Part shown: positions 35,770-44,257 of the stretch, piece after piece
How positions within the stretch are numbered: the stretch's first letter is position 1
Layout of the letters: each line of letters begins with the position of its first letter
Origin: Rhodovulum euryhalinum
Lineage (GTDB): Bacteria > Pseudomonadota > Alphaproteobacteria > Rhodobacterales > Rhodobacteraceae
NCBI RefSeq assembly: GCF_004342445.1
Contig: NZ_SLWW01000003.1
Span: forward strand, 1-64,000
DNA length: 64,000 bases
Direction of reading: 5' to 3'
Notes under the pieces: generated by a model
What the model was told of the DNA's origin: nothing
Seen by the model: the letters and a program-made list of their open reading frames with translations, nothing else
The model's database searches: none
Translations under genes and position numbers: made by a program

Positions 35770-36888
35770 TCAGACCAGCCGGACATGGGCCATGATCTGG
35801 CCGTGGTCCGAGGCCCGCACATTGCCCGGTGCCTCGGGGTGGGTGCCGTCGGTGATGTGGTCGTTGTAGACGCCGAAATGGGTCATCTCGCCGATGCGGC
35901 CGGGCCAGTCCGGGTGGAAGTGGCGCGAGAACAGGATCGCGTCGAAGGATTCGAAGACGCCGCCGAAGGCATTGGTATAGGCCAAGTCGCGCAGGGATTT
36001 CCGGATGAACAGCCGTTCGGCCGAATGGAGCCGCACCCGCTCGACCGCCTCGCGGATCGTGGCATCCTCCGACCGCGTGTAGGTGTCGTCGGCGGATCTC
36101 GCGTCGTGGCGGCGCAGCCAGGTATGGTCGGGGAAGGGCGCTTCGCCCGCGATGATCTGTTGCGTCGCCGATTGCGGGGTGGCGTTCAGATCGCCCAGCA
36201 CCGCCACGGGGTTGCCCGCCTCCAGTTCGTCCACCACCAGCTTGCGCAGCACCCAGGCCTCGGCCATGCGCCGCAGCGAGGCGCGCAAGAGGCCCAGCGC
36301 CCGCCCGGCAGCGTCATACTGCAACAGGTCGATCTCGGGCGAAAAGCGCGCGCCCTTGGGGCGGACGAACTCACCCATTCGGGATTTCAGATGCACGTTG
36401 AAGACGGTCAGGACGTGGCCGCCCACCGGCACGCGCACCTTGAGGATCGGGCGGGTCAGCCGGGTCAGCTGATAGTGGCCGGCATCGCCGCCGCCGAGGT
36501 GGTGGAACGGGATGTCGAGCGGCGGATCAAGAAGCTGGATGGATTGCGGATCGCCCTCGAAGCCAAGGCGCGACAGTACGGCAAGCCCCGGCCGCCGCTC
36601 GCCCGGGCCGGAGTCGGCGAAGTTGGGGGCAAAGGCGAGGTCCGCCCCGGCATAGGGGGGGCGGCCGGGGGCCAGCGCGTCGGCCCCGGCGATAACCTCG
36701 CGCAGTGGTTCGGGGTCGATGATCTCCTGAAAGCCGACGATATCGGGTTTCATGCGGTTCAACTGCCCCGCCATCCAGTCGCGTTTCGCCGCGTAATCCT
36801 CTGGGGAATATTGCTCGAACCGCTGATACTCCTGATCCGGGCCGATCAGGTTCTGGGCGTTGAATGTCGCGATTCTGAAAGACGTCAC
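35770..36888 (-). CDS. Endonuclease/exonuclease/phosphatase (EEP) family protein
   Basis: 372 residues from a GTG start at 36888 that overlaps the upstream dehydratase stop (GTGA). EEP-fold motifs: FRIATFNAQNL (Asn), GFQEIIDPEPL (catalytic Glu), VFNVHLKSRM (His), VLGDLNATP (Asp-x-Asn) and ASDHGQIMAHV (Asp-His). The family splits phosphodiesters in nucleic acids, lipids or inositol phosphates. There is no signal peptide, so it should act in the cytosol. Its place inside a catabolic directon is odd and its substrate unknown. Confidence 0.85.
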   Translation of the reverse strand: MTSFRIATFNAQNLIGPDQEYQRFEQYSPEDYAAKRDWMAGQLNRMKPDIVGFQEIIDPEPLREVIAGADALAPGRPPYAGADLAFAPNFADSGPGERRPGLAVLSRLGFEGDPQSIQLLDPPLDIPFHHLGGGDAGHYQLTRLTRPILKVRVPVGGHVLTVFNVHLKSRMGEFVRPKGARFSPEIDLLQYDAAGRALGLLRASLRRMAEAWVLRKLVVDELEAGNPVAVLGDLNATPQSATQQIIAGEAPFPDHTWLRRHDARSADDTYTRSEDATIREAVERVRLHSAERLFIRKSLRDLAYTNAFGGVFESFDAILFSRHFHPDWPGRIGEMTHFGVYNDHITDGTHPEAPGNVRASDHGQIMAHVRLV

Positions 36889-37871
36889 GGCGTGTCTCCG
36901 GCCCGGTCGAGGGCCATGCGGAAGGTGTCGGCGCCGACATTTCCACCCGAGGCGACCGCGATCACCGCGTTTCCCGTCATCGCCGGGGCGTGGAACAGCG
37001 CCGCGGCCAGGGCCACCGCGCCGCCCGGTTCCAGAACGATCCTGAGATGCGCGAAGGCGGCGGCCATTGCCCGCAGCGCCTCGTCCTCGGTCACCACGAG
37101 GCCGGGGCCGCACAGCCGCGCCATGATCGGAAAGGTGATCTCGCCCGGGCTGGGTGTCAGGATCGCATCGCAGAGCGAACCCGCCCGCGCCTCGTTCCGC
37201 ACGATCCGCCCGGCGGCCAGCGAGCGGGCTGTGTCGTCGAACCCCTCGGGCTCGGCCGGGCGCACCTGCAGACCGGGCGCACGTGCCTCCAGCGCCAGTG
37301 CCACGCCCGCCGTCAGCCCGCCGCCGCCGCAGGGGACCAGCACGTCTGCCTGTGTCACGCCTTCGGCGGCGGCCTGCGCGGCCAGTTCCAGCCCCACCGT
37401 GCCTTGTCCGGCGATCACCTGCGCATCGTCGAAGGGTTTGACCAGCGTCAGCCCGCGGGCCTGCGCGATCTCGGCGCCGATCGCGTCGCGGTCGCCGGTC
37501 GCTCGGTCGTACAGCACCACCTCGGCCCCCAGCGCGCGGGTGTTCGCGATCTTGGGTTCGGGCGCGTCAGACGGCATCACGATGACCGCCGGCACCCCGA
37601 AGCTGGCCGCGGCCCGGGCCACCCCCTGCGCATGGTTGCCCGAGGAATAGGCGATCACGCCGCGGGCGCGGGCCGCTGCGTCCAGCGCCGAGACCGCCGC
37701 CCAGCCGCCGCGCGCCTTGAAGCTGCCGGTATGTTGCAGGCATTCCGCCTTGACCAGTACCCGCCGCCCCGCGATCCGGTCGAGAAACGGCGAGGACAGC
37801 AGCGGCGTTTGCCGCACATGGCCCGCCAGCCGCGCCGCCGCGGCCTCGATGATCTGCGGGGTCACGCGCAT
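36885..37871 (-). CDS. Threonine/serine dehydratase-like PLP enzyme
   Basis: 328 residues, fold-type II PLP enzyme. The cofactor lysine is in HTGSFKARGGW (around 52), the Asn loop in YSSGNHAQGVA, and the phosphate-binding glycines in PCGGGGLTAGVA. There is no ACT domain. It resembles catabolic L-threonine dehydratases, serine racemase and hydroxyaspartate dehydratase-like enzymes. It overlaps the upstream hydrolase by 10 bp and the downstream EEP gene by 4 bp. This is the second enzyme of its type in the window (the other at 3348). Confidence 0.88.
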   Translation of the reverse strand: MRVTPQIIEAAAARLAGHVRQTPLLSSPFLDRIAGRRVLVKAECLQHTGSFKARGGWAAVSALDAAARARGVIAYSSGNHAQGVARAAASFGVPAVIVMPSDAPEPKIANTRALGAEVVLYDRATGDRDAIGAEIAQARGLTLVKPFDDAQVIAGQGTVGLELAAQAAAEGVTQADVLVPCGGGGLTAGVALALEARAPGLQVRPAEPEGFDDTARSLAAGRIVRNEARAGSLCDAILTPSPGEITFPIMARLCGPGLVVTEDEALRAMAAAFAHLRIVLEPGGAVALAAALFHAPAMTGNAVIAVASGGNVGADTFRMALDRAGDTP

Positions 37872-38698
37872 CTCTCCAGGAAGGCCGCGATCGCCGCCAC
37901 GGATTCGGGTTCGTCGAGAAAGGGCACATGGCCGCGATCCGCGACCTCGGCATGGATCATGTCGGGGCGGCGGCGGCGCATCTCGGCCGCGGTGTCGGCT
38001 GACAGGATGTCGGAATTGGCGCCCCGGATCAGCGCCACCGGCAGCCCCGCGAGCGCGTCGAAAAGCGGCCAGAGATCGGGCATCGCCCCCGTGGCCGAGG
38101 CCTCGGCCACGGCGTGCCGCAGGCGCGGGTCGTAGCGCAGCGCCAGCCCGTCGGGCGCCTCGTCCCACAGCCGCCGGGCATAAACCCGCCACTGCGCGCG
38201 CGTGACGCCGGGAAACCGCCGGGCCATCGTCTGTTCCAGCCGCGCCGCGGCCGCGTCGTAATCCGCCAGTTCCGGCCGCTTGCCCAGGTAACTCATGATG
38301 TAGCCCATGCCCACCGGGTCGACCATCGGGCCGATATCGTTCAGGCAGACCCCGATCAGCCGGTCCTTGTGGCCAGCGGCCAGCACCATCGCGATCAGCC
38401 CACCCCGCGACGTGCCCAGGATCGCGGCCCGCGCCAGCCCCAGATGGTCGAGCAGGGCCAGCGCGTCGCGCCCCTCGCGGATCAGGTTGTAGTTCATGAA
38501 ATCCGGGTCATGGTCCGACCCGCCCCGTCCGCGGGTGTCCAGCCGGATGATCCGTGCACGGTCGGCGAACTGTTCCACCACCGGTTCGAAATCGTCCATG
38601 TTGCGCGTCAGCCCCGCAAGGCACAGAAGCGGCGTTCCCGTGCCCTGGTCGTCATAGGCCAGCCACAGCCCGTCATCGGCGGCAAAGCGCTGCATCAC
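37862..38698 (-). CDS. Alpha/beta hydrolase
   Basis: 278 residues. The nucleophile elbow reads LGTSRGGLIAM (around 94), a GxSxG variant with Arg after Ser; the acid and His lie in IRGANSDILS and ADRGHVPFLDEPE. The lid region is helical. The GTSRGG subgroup is widespread in alphaproteobacteria, mostly annotated as esterases or meta-cleavage-type hydrolases. It begins inside the end of the HAD gene (ATGA overlap). ATG 38695 is a possible alternative one codon on. Confidence 0.88.
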   Translation of the reverse strand: MMQRFAADDGLWLAYDDQGTGTPLLCLAGLTRNMDDFEPVVEQFADRARIIRLDTRGRGGSDHDPDFMNYNLIREGRDALALLDHLGLARAAILGTSRGGLIAMVLAAGHKDRLIGVCLNDIGPMVDPVGMGYIMSYLGKRPELADYDAAAARLEQTMARRFPGVTRAQWRVYARRLWDEAPDGLALRYDPRLRHAVAEASATGAMPDLWPLFDALAGLPVALIRGANSDILSADTAAEMRRRRPDMIHAEVADRGHVPFLDEPESVAAIAAFLERCA

Positions 38699-39384
38699 GC
38701 CCCCTCCGCCAGCGCCGGGATGCCGGTCAGGTCGGCCAGCACATGTGCGGGCCGCCAGGGCATCCGGTCGACGGGTGCCCCCGACCGGTTGACCCAGGCG
38801 GTGACGAACCCGTAGCCCGAGGCCGCCGCCGCGTCCCAGCCGTTCGACGACACGAACAGCACCTGCGCAGGCGCACAGCCGAAGCGGCGCCCGACAAGGT
38901 CGTAGACCTGCGGCGCGGGCTTGAAGATGCCGACGCTTTCGACCGACAGCACGTCATCCAGCAGGCCGCCGATCCCCGCCGAACCGACCGCGTCGGCCAG
39001 CATCCCCGGCGACCCGTTCGACAGGATCGCCGTGGCCTTGCCCGCCTGTTTCAGCGCCGACAGCATGCCGGGAACCTCGGGATAGGCTGACAATTCGCGG
39101 TAAAGCGCCAGCAGCCGCGCCCGCAGCCCGGCCTCGCCCGCCAGCCCATGCGCCTCCATCGCCCAGTCCAGGCCGTCCTCGGTCACCTGCCAGAAATCCG
39201 CATGCGTCCCGGTGATCGCCCGCAGCCAGCTGTATTCCAGTTGCTTGCGGCGCCAGTCCTCGGCCAGCAGCGGCCACAGATCGGCCAGCCGCGCGCCGCC
39301 CGGTTCGGCTGCCGCCTCGCGCGCGGCGGCGGCGACGTCGAACAGCGTGCCATAGGCGTCGAAGATGCAGGTTGTGATCGCCAT
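38695..39384 (-). CDS. Haloacid dehalogenase, type II
   Basis: 229 residues of the HAD type II (L-2-haloacid dehalogenase) family. Nucleophile Asp is in CIFDAYGTLFD (Asp9), the second motif AILSNGSPGM, the Lys in VGIFKPAPQVYDL and the loop FVSSNGWDAAAASGYG. The N-WDxxxA segment is characteristic of true 2-haloacid dehalogenases rather than phosphatases. They release halide from short 2-haloacids to give 2-hydroxyacids. It is the first gene of the nine-gene directon; the promoter must lie in 39385-39507, shared with the divergent VOC gene. Confidence 0.9.
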   Translation of the reverse strand: MAITTCIFDAYGTLFDVAAAAREAAAEPGGARLADLWPLLAEDWRRKQLEYSWLRAITGTHADFWQVTEDGLDWAMEAHGLAGEAGLRARLLALYRELSAYPEVPGMLSALKQAGKATAILSNGSPGMLADAVGSAGIGGLLDDVLSVESVGIFKPAPQVYDLVGRRFGCAPAQVLFVSSNGWDAAAASGYGFVTAWVNRSGAPVDRMPWRPAHVLADLTGIPALAEGA

Positions 39385-39507
39385 CGGGTTCTCCCTCGGC
39401 GCCGAGACTGGCACAGACCTGCCAAGGGGGGAAGGGTGCGGCGACGGGCATGACACCTCGTCACGCGAATCGGTTAGGCTGGCCCCGCACAGGGACAGGA
39501 GGCACCG

Positions 39508-39894
39508 ATGTCGCAGAACCACGGCAAGGTCTGGTGGACCGAACTGATGACCCGGGACGTGCCCGGCGCGCTGGCCTATTACAGAACGGTCTGCGGCTGG
39601 CATTTCGAGCCGATGCCGATGGGGGCCGGTGTCTATCAGGTCGGCCATCGTGGCGACCAGCCGGTGGTCGGCGTCATGGACCTGGCCAGCATCGAGGGTA
39701 GCGAGGACCTGCCGCCCCACTGGTTCAGCTACTTCGCGGTGGACAACCTTGACCGTGCGCTGGACGAGACCCGCGCCCGGGGCGGCACGGTGATCCGCGA
39801 GCCCTTCGTCATCCAGGGCATCGGGCGAATCGCGATCGTGACCGACCCCACGGGCGCGGCGATGGGGCTGCTGACGCCCGCGCCGATGGGCTAG
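39508..39894 (+). CDS. VOC-family (glyoxalase/bleomycin resistance fold) protein
   Basis: 128 residues forming one VOC unit of paired beta-alpha-beta modules: WWTELMTRDVPGALAYYRTV at the start, then HWFSYFAVDNLDRALDETRA and GRIAIVTDPTGAAMGLLTP. Members bind a metal and act on diverse small molecules or as antibiotic-binding proteins; this subgroup (GxVWWTELMTxD) is common in proteobacteria and unassigned. AGGAGG lies 5 nt ahead of ATG 39508. It is transcribed divergently from the HAD gene. Confidence 0.85.
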   Translation: MSQNHGKVWWTELMTRDVPGALAYYRTVCGWHFEPMPMGAGVYQVGHRGDQPVVGVMDLASIEGSEDLPPHWFSYFAVDNLDRALDETRARGGTVIREPFVIQGIGRIAIVTDPTGAAMGLLTPAPMG

Positions 39895-40034
39895 GCCGGG
39901 TCCGGGCCTCGGGTCCGTCCGGGGGTTTACATCGCCGTCCCGCCGGGTACGCTGGTCCCACACCCAGAGCACCTGCGCGGCGCATGCGCGGCCTCTGCAA
40001 ACCCATTTCCCCCAGAAACGCGAAGGACAGACCC

Positions 40035-40463
40035 ATGACCAAGGTCAAACCGGGCGACAAGGTTCGCATCCACTACACCGGCACGCTGGCCGATGGCACC
40101 ACCTTCGACACGTCCGAAGGCCGCGCGCCTCTGGAATTCACCGTCGGTTCGGGCGAGATCATCCCCGGCCTCGACGCGGCCCTTCCGGGCATGGCGGCGG
40201 GCGAGAAAAAGACCGTCGAGATCCCCTGCGCCGAGGCCTATGGCGACCACAATCCCGAAGCGCGTCAGGCGATCCCGCGCGCCCAGGTGCCCGACGAGAT
40301 CCCGCTCGAGATCGGCACTCGGCTGCAGTTGCAGACGCCGCAGGGCCAGGTGATGCCGGTCACCATCGCCGAGGTGACCGAAGACGAGGTTGTGCTGGAC
40401 GCCAACCACCCGCTGGCCGGGCAGGACCTGACCTTCGCGATCGAACTGGTCGCGATCGACTGA
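40035..40463 (+). CDS. FKBP-type peptidyl-prolyl isomerase (SlyD-like)
   Basis: 142 residues. The FKBP domain begins VKPGDKVRIHYTGTLADGTT and has SEGRAPLEFTVGSGEIIPGL; an IF (insert-in-flap) region of about 50 residues (EAYGDHNPEARQAIPRAQVP) is the SlyD/FkpB-type chaperone insert. It catalyses cis-trans isomerisation of X-Pro bonds and chaperones folding. The His-rich metal tail of E. coli SlyD is missing. ATG 40035 follows GAAGGA (40022-40027). No signal peptide is seen, so it is cytosolic. Confidence 0.92.
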   Translation: MTKVKPGDKVRIHYTGTLADGTTFDTSEGRAPLEFTVGSGEIIPGLDAALPGMAAGEKKTVEIPCAEAYGDHNPEARQAIPRAQVPDEIPLEIGTRLQLQTPQGQVMPVTIAEVTEDEVVLDANHPLAGQDLTFAIELVAID

Positions 40464-40530
40464 CCGGCACGCCGCCCGCAACGGCCGTTCCGCAGGCGCC
40501 GCTGGCACGAACGGGAAAACCCGTCCGGCC

Positions 40531-40581
40531 TTCTTCTTGGCGGAAATACTCCGGGGGCGTGCGGGGGGCAGCGCCCCCCGC
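40531..40581. repeat. Rhodobacterales-type intergenic repeat with GC hairpin
   Basis: TTCTTGGCGGAAATACTCC is followed by a perfect GCGGGGGG (40561-40568) / CCCCCCGC (40574-40581) hairpin with a 5-nt loop. The combination of a CGGAAATACTCC core and a G/C-block hairpin is an intergenic element I recognise as frequent in Paracoccaceae genomes. It lies between the convergent FKBP gene and the DUF gene at 40657, so it may act as a two-way terminator. Confidence 0.6.
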
Positions 40582-40656
40582 GCGGGTCGTCCCGGCGTCA
40601 GCCGGGGCGAAACCCGAAGCGCGGCATCGGCCCCGCCTGCCGCCCCGGCGCTGCGC

Positions 40657-40971
40657 CTATCGCGTGATCTTGACCGTCTGCCGCAATGCGCCCGTCGCCG
40701 CGTCATAGATCAGGATGCGGTCGTCCTCGGTCACCACCGCGACCCAGTCGCGCCCGCGGGTGAAGGCGCTGGCCCTCGCCCCCTCGGGCAGGACCACGGC
40801 CTCGGGCAGGGGCAGCGTGCCGCCGCCCGGCATCCGGATGACAAACAGCGCGACGATCACTAGAAAGCCTGCGATCATCGTCACCATCAGCACGGTGACC
40901 AGCACGCGCAGCAGTTTCAGGTTCGGGGGCAGGGCCTCCGGTTGTGGGGTATCGTCCATGTCCACGCCCAT
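40657..40971 (-). CDS. Small single-pass membrane protein
   Basis: 104 residues from ATG 40971 (GAGG just upstream), or 100 from ATG 40959. One membrane helix (around 27-48, LRVLVTVLMVTMIAGFLVIV) is followed by a short periplasmic part with WVAVVTEDDRILIYDAATGA, which reads like a single beta-propeller-type strand repeat. It is a small protein of the kind found next to rluD in Rhodobacterales; function unknown. Its 5' end overlaps that of the divergent rluD by up to 14 bp. Confidence 0.78.
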   Translation of the reverse strand: MGVDMDDTPQPEALPPNLKLLRVLVTVLMVTMIAGFLVIVALFVIRMPGGGTLPLPEAVVLPEGARASAFTRGRDWVAVVTEDDRILIYDAATGALRQTVKITR

Positions 40972-41998
40972 GTCCTCGCCTCGGCGGCTGACGGTCCGGA
41001 TCGGGCCGAACCCGCCCGACCGCCTTGATAAGGCGCTTGCCCGCGATGCGCCAGAGGCCGAGGGGCTGACGCGGTCGCGGCTGGCAAAGCTGATCGCAGC
41101 CGGCGGCGTGATGCGGGGCGGCGCGCCGCTGACCGGGCCGCGCGCCCGGGTGGCCGAGGGCGACGAGATCGAGATCGCCTTTGCCGAACCGGCCGAGGTC
41201 GCGGCCGCGCCGCAGGCGATTCCGCTGGTCGTGGTCCACGAGGATGCCGACCTGATCGTGATCGACAAGCCCGCCGGGATGGTGGTGCATCCGGCGCCGG
41301 GCTCGCCCTCGGGAACGCTGGTCAATGCGCTCCTGGCCCATTGCGGCGACAGCCTGTCGGGCATCGGCGGCGAGAAACGGCCGGGCATCGTCCACCGGAT
41401 CGACAAGGAAACCAGCGGGTTGCTGGTGGTGGCGAAGACCGACAAGGCCCATGCCGTGCTGTCCGCGCAATTCGCCGCCCACAGTGTCGAGCGGCATTAC
41501 CGTGCGCTGGTCTTCGGCCTGCCGGACCCGGCCGATCCCCGGCTCAGGGGCCTCGCGGGTGTCAGCTTCGAGCCGGGGGGCGTGATGCGGATCGCCACCC
41601 GCATCGGCCGCCATCCCTCGGACCGCCAGCGCCAGGCTGTGCTTGCCTCGGGCGGGCGGCATGCGGTCACGCGGGTTCGGGTCGTCGAAAGCTTCGGCAC
41701 GCCCCCCGCGGCCGCGCTGGTCGAATGCTGGCTGGAAACCGGGCGCACCCACCAGATCCGCGTCCACCTGGCCCATGTGGGCCACGGGCTGATCGGCGAT
41801 CCGGTCTATGGCGGGCGGCGGAAGCTGTCGGAAAAGGCGATGGGCGCCGAAGCCGCCCGGGCGGCCGATAGTTTCCCGCGGCAGGCGCTGCATGCCGCGA
41901 CGCTGGGCTTTGTCCATCCGGGTACCGACGCGACGACGCGCTTCGACTCGCCCCTGCCGGCGGACATGGCCGCGCTTGCCGCGGCGCTTCGGGGATGA
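40958..41998 (+). CDS. rluD: 23S rRNA pseudouridine synthase RluD-like
   Basis: 346 residues: an S4-type RNA-binding N-terminus (DRLDKALARDAPE, TRSRLAKLIAAGGV) and the RsuA/RluA-family catalytic domain. The catalytic Asp lies in GIVHRIDKETSGLLVVAKT (HRxDxxTSG motif), followed by ETGRTHQIRVHLAHVGHGLI. RluD makes pseudouridines in helix 69 of 23S rRNA. ATG 40958 has GGGG 8 nt ahead; ATG 40970 is an alternative that would reduce the overlap with the divergent gene. Subfamily (RluC or RluD) is likely but not certain. Confidence 0.88.
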   Translation: MSTPMSSPRRLTVRIGPNPPDRLDKALARDAPEAEGLTRSRLAKLIAAGGVMRGGAPLTGPRARVAEGDEIEIAFAEPAEVAAAPQAIPLVVVHEDADLIVIDKPAGMVVHPAPGSPSGTLVNALLAHCGDSLSGIGGEKRPGIVHRIDKETSGLLVVAKTDKAHAVLSAQFAAHSVERHYRALVFGLPDPADPRLRGLAGVSFEPGGVMRIATRIGRHPSDRQRQAVLASGGRHAVTRVRVVESFGTPPAAALVECWLETGRTHQIRVHLAHVGHGLIGDPVYGGRRKLSEKAMGAEAARAADSFPRQALHAATLGFVHPGTDATTRFDSPLPADMAALAAALRG

Positions 41999-42104
41999 AA
42001 CACAGGCACAAACCTGCGTGACTGGCTGACATCTTTACCGGAAATTAACCCGGTTTCGACGGAATCCGGTCCATTCTGCGTATATTGATGTGAAGTGCTG
42101 TAAC

Positions 42105-42132
42105 TTGAACCCGCCGGTTCGGTTGTTAGGTT
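42105..42132 (+). promoter_or_regulatory. Candidate promoter of rpoH
   Basis: TTGAAC (42105-42110) and TAGGTT (42127-42132) are separated by 16 bp, 34 bp before the rpoH start. It resembles a vegetative sigma-70 promoter more than a sigma-32 one. A TATATT at 42081-42086 could belong to a second promoter. Confidence 0.4.
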
Positions 42133-42166
42133 CACCGCCAAGCACGAGGGAGCGAAAGGGATTCAA

Positions 42167-43063
42167 ATGAGCAACTATGTCGGTCTTCCCGCCCCGTCTC
42201 CGGAACAGGGACTGAACCGGTACCTGCAGGAGATCCGCAAGTTTCCGCTGCTGGAGCCGGAAGAGGAATACATGCTGGCCAAGCGCTGGGTCGACCACCA
42301 GGACACCGAGGCGGCGCATCGCATGGTCACCTCGCACCTGCGCCTCGCGGCCAAGATCGCCATGGGTTATCGCGGTTACGGGCTGCCCCAGGCCGAGGTG
42401 ATTTCCGAGGCCAATGTGGGCCTGATGCAGGCGGTCAAGCGATTCGACCCCGAGAAGGGCTTTCGCCTGGCCACCTATGCGATGTGGTGGATCCGCGCCG
42501 CGATCCAGGAATACATCCTGCGGTCGTGGAGCCTGGTCAAGCTGGGCACGACAAGCGCCCAGAAGAAGCTGTTCTTCAACCTGCGCAAGGCCAAGGCCCG
42601 CATCGGCGCGCTGGAAGAGGGCGACCTGCGCCCCGAGAACCTGGCCCGGATCGCGCATGACCTGAACGTCACCGAGGACGAGGTCATCGCGATGAACCGC
42701 CGCCTGTCGGGGGGCGACGCCTCGCTGAACGCCATGGTGGGCAGCGACGGCGACACCTCGACCGAATGGCAGGACTGGCTCGAGGACGAGGATGCCGACC
42801 AGGCCGAGGCCTATGCCGAACGGGATGAACTGGAAAGCCGCCGGGCCCTTCTGGTCAAGGCGATGGACGTTCTGAACGAGCGCGAGAAGGACATTCTTCT
42901 GCAACGTCGGCTTCAGGACCAGCCGGTGACGCTGGAGGAATTGTCGGGCGTCTACGATGTCAGCCGCGAACGTATCCGCCAGATCGAGGTGCGCGCCTTC
43001 GAGAAGTTGCAGAAGCGGATGCAGGATCTGGCGCGTGAAAAGGGGATGCTGGCCCGCGCGTGA
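42167..43063 (+). CDS. rpoH: RNA polymerase sigma factor RpoH (sigma-32)
   Basis: 298 residues, all sigma-70-family regions: 1.2/2.1 (LNRYLQEIRKFPLLEPEEEY), 2.3-2.4 (FRLATYAMWWIRAAIQEYIL), the RpoH box (QKKLFFNLRKAK) and region 4.2 (LEELSGVYDVSRERIRQIEV). It directs heat-shock gene transcription. Alphaproteobacteria often hold two RpoH copies; the sequence is of the RpoH1 type, but the second copy is not in this window. ATG 42167 is preceded by GAGGGAGCG. It stands as a single gene. Confidence 0.95.
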   Translation: MSNYVGLPAPSPEQGLNRYLQEIRKFPLLEPEEEYMLAKRWVDHQDTEAAHRMVTSHLRLAAKIAMGYRGYGLPQAEVISEANVGLMQAVKRFDPEKGFRLATYAMWWIRAAIQEYILRSWSLVKLGTTSAQKKLFFNLRKAKARIGALEEGDLRPENLARIAHDLNVTEDEVIAMNRRLSGGDASLNAMVGSDGDTSTEWQDWLEDEDADQAEAYAERDELESRRALLVKAMDVLNEREKDILLQRRLQDQPVTLEELSGVYDVSRERIRQIEVRAFEKLQKRMQDLAREKGMLARA

Positions 43064-43215
43064 GCGGAAACGAGCCGTGCAGAACCCGCCCCGGTGCGGC
43101 ATGACCGAAAAAGACAACTAAAATTTGTCTCATTTCGACGCAAAAATGGCCGGATTCGACAACTAGGGCGAGTGCGCTGGGAGTCGTGGGTTCCTTTTTG
43201 TGTGTGGTGAGTGAG

Positions 43216-44250
43216 ATGAGTGTCGATCTGGCAGAATTGTTGTCGCGGCTCGATGGCGCGGCGCGGCGGGGGGCGTTCGACGAGTTCGAAACCCTTGTGG
43301 CGCAGGCCGTGGCGGTTCTGGCCGGGCTGCCGGCGGAGTCGCAGCACGAGGCCGTGCGCGCCCGCCGTGCCATTGCGGCCCTGCGGGGGGAACTGGTCCG
43401 CAGCGCGGGCTTCATCGCCGAGAACGAACGCCTGAGCGCGGAACTGGCCGCGGCCGAGACCATGGGCGAGACCGGCCGCGCGCGCCGCCTGTCCGAGGCG
43501 CTGTATCGGCGCGGCAAGGCGATCATGGCGACCCTGCGCACGCCCGGAGAAGAGACCGAGCCCCGCGACGAGCCCGTGCAGGCGCTGTTCGTGGCGATCG
43601 CGTCGGGCGATACAGACCGGGTGCGCGCCCGCCTTGCCGGTGCCGAGATCGACGCGCGGCATGGGCCCTTGCAGGAAACCGCGCTCTACCACGCGCTGTC
43701 GGTCGAGGGCCGGTCGGTCGAGATGGTCCGGTTGCTGCTGTCGCTCGGCGCCGACCCGAACGCGGGGATGGCCGAGGGGTATCGCCCTCTGCATGCCGTC
43801 GCGGCCTATCCATGGGGCTGGGAAACGGCCTCGGCCAAGGCGCTGCTGGCCGATCTGCTGGTCGAGGCCGGGGCCGATATCGAGGCGCGGACCGAAACCT
43901 GGGGCTGGACGCCGCTGCACCGGGCCGTGCTCGAGGGGACCGCGGACGAGGTCGAGGCGCTGCTGCGCGCGGGGGCCGATCCGAACATGCCGTTCGACGG
44001 CCGCTCGGAGCCCTGGTTCACCCCCGGCCGGCTGCCGCTGCAGATCGCGGGCCACGACACGGCCAAGGTCAGGCTGCTGCTGGACTATGGCGCCGATCCG
44101 AAGAAGACCGATGCGTTGGGTGATGATACCGCGACCTATCTGCGCTCTCTCATTGCCGAGCATATCGCCCGCCGCGCCGAGGAGGACGCCCACCGCGAGG
44201 GGCTGGAACGATCGCTGGCGATGGTGAGCGGTTGGCCGGCGCGGTCCTGA
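43216..44250 (+). CDS. Ankyrin-repeat protein
   Basis: 344 residues. An alpha-helical N-terminus of about 110 residues (charged, without a known domain) leads to four or five ankyrin repeats between about 125 and 315: VQALFVAIASGDTDRVRARL, ALYHALSVEGRSVEMVRLLL, TPLHRAVLEGTADEVEALLR and KVRLLLDYGADPKKTDALGD. It is probably a cytosolic protein-interaction protein. The start is uncertain: a GTG at 43186 is in frame, but ATG 43216 fits the helical domain better. It ends 7 bp before the convergent AEC gene. Confidence 0.82.
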   Translation: MSVDLAELLSRLDGAARRGAFDEFETLVAQAVAVLAGLPAESQHEAVRARRAIAALRGELVRSAGFIAENERLSAELAAAETMGETGRARRLSEALYRRGKAIMATLRTPGEETEPRDEPVQALFVAIASGDTDRVRARLAGAEIDARHGPLQETALYHALSVEGRSVEMVRLLLSLGADPNAGMAEGYRPLHAVAAYPWGWETASAKALLADLLVEAGADIEARTETWGWTPLHRAVLEGTADEVEALLRAGADPNMPFDGRSEPWFTPGRLPLQIAGHDTAKVRLLLDYGADPKKTDALGDDTATYLRSLIAEHIARRAEEDAHREGLERSLAMVSGWPARS

Positions 44251-44257
44251 GCCCGCC

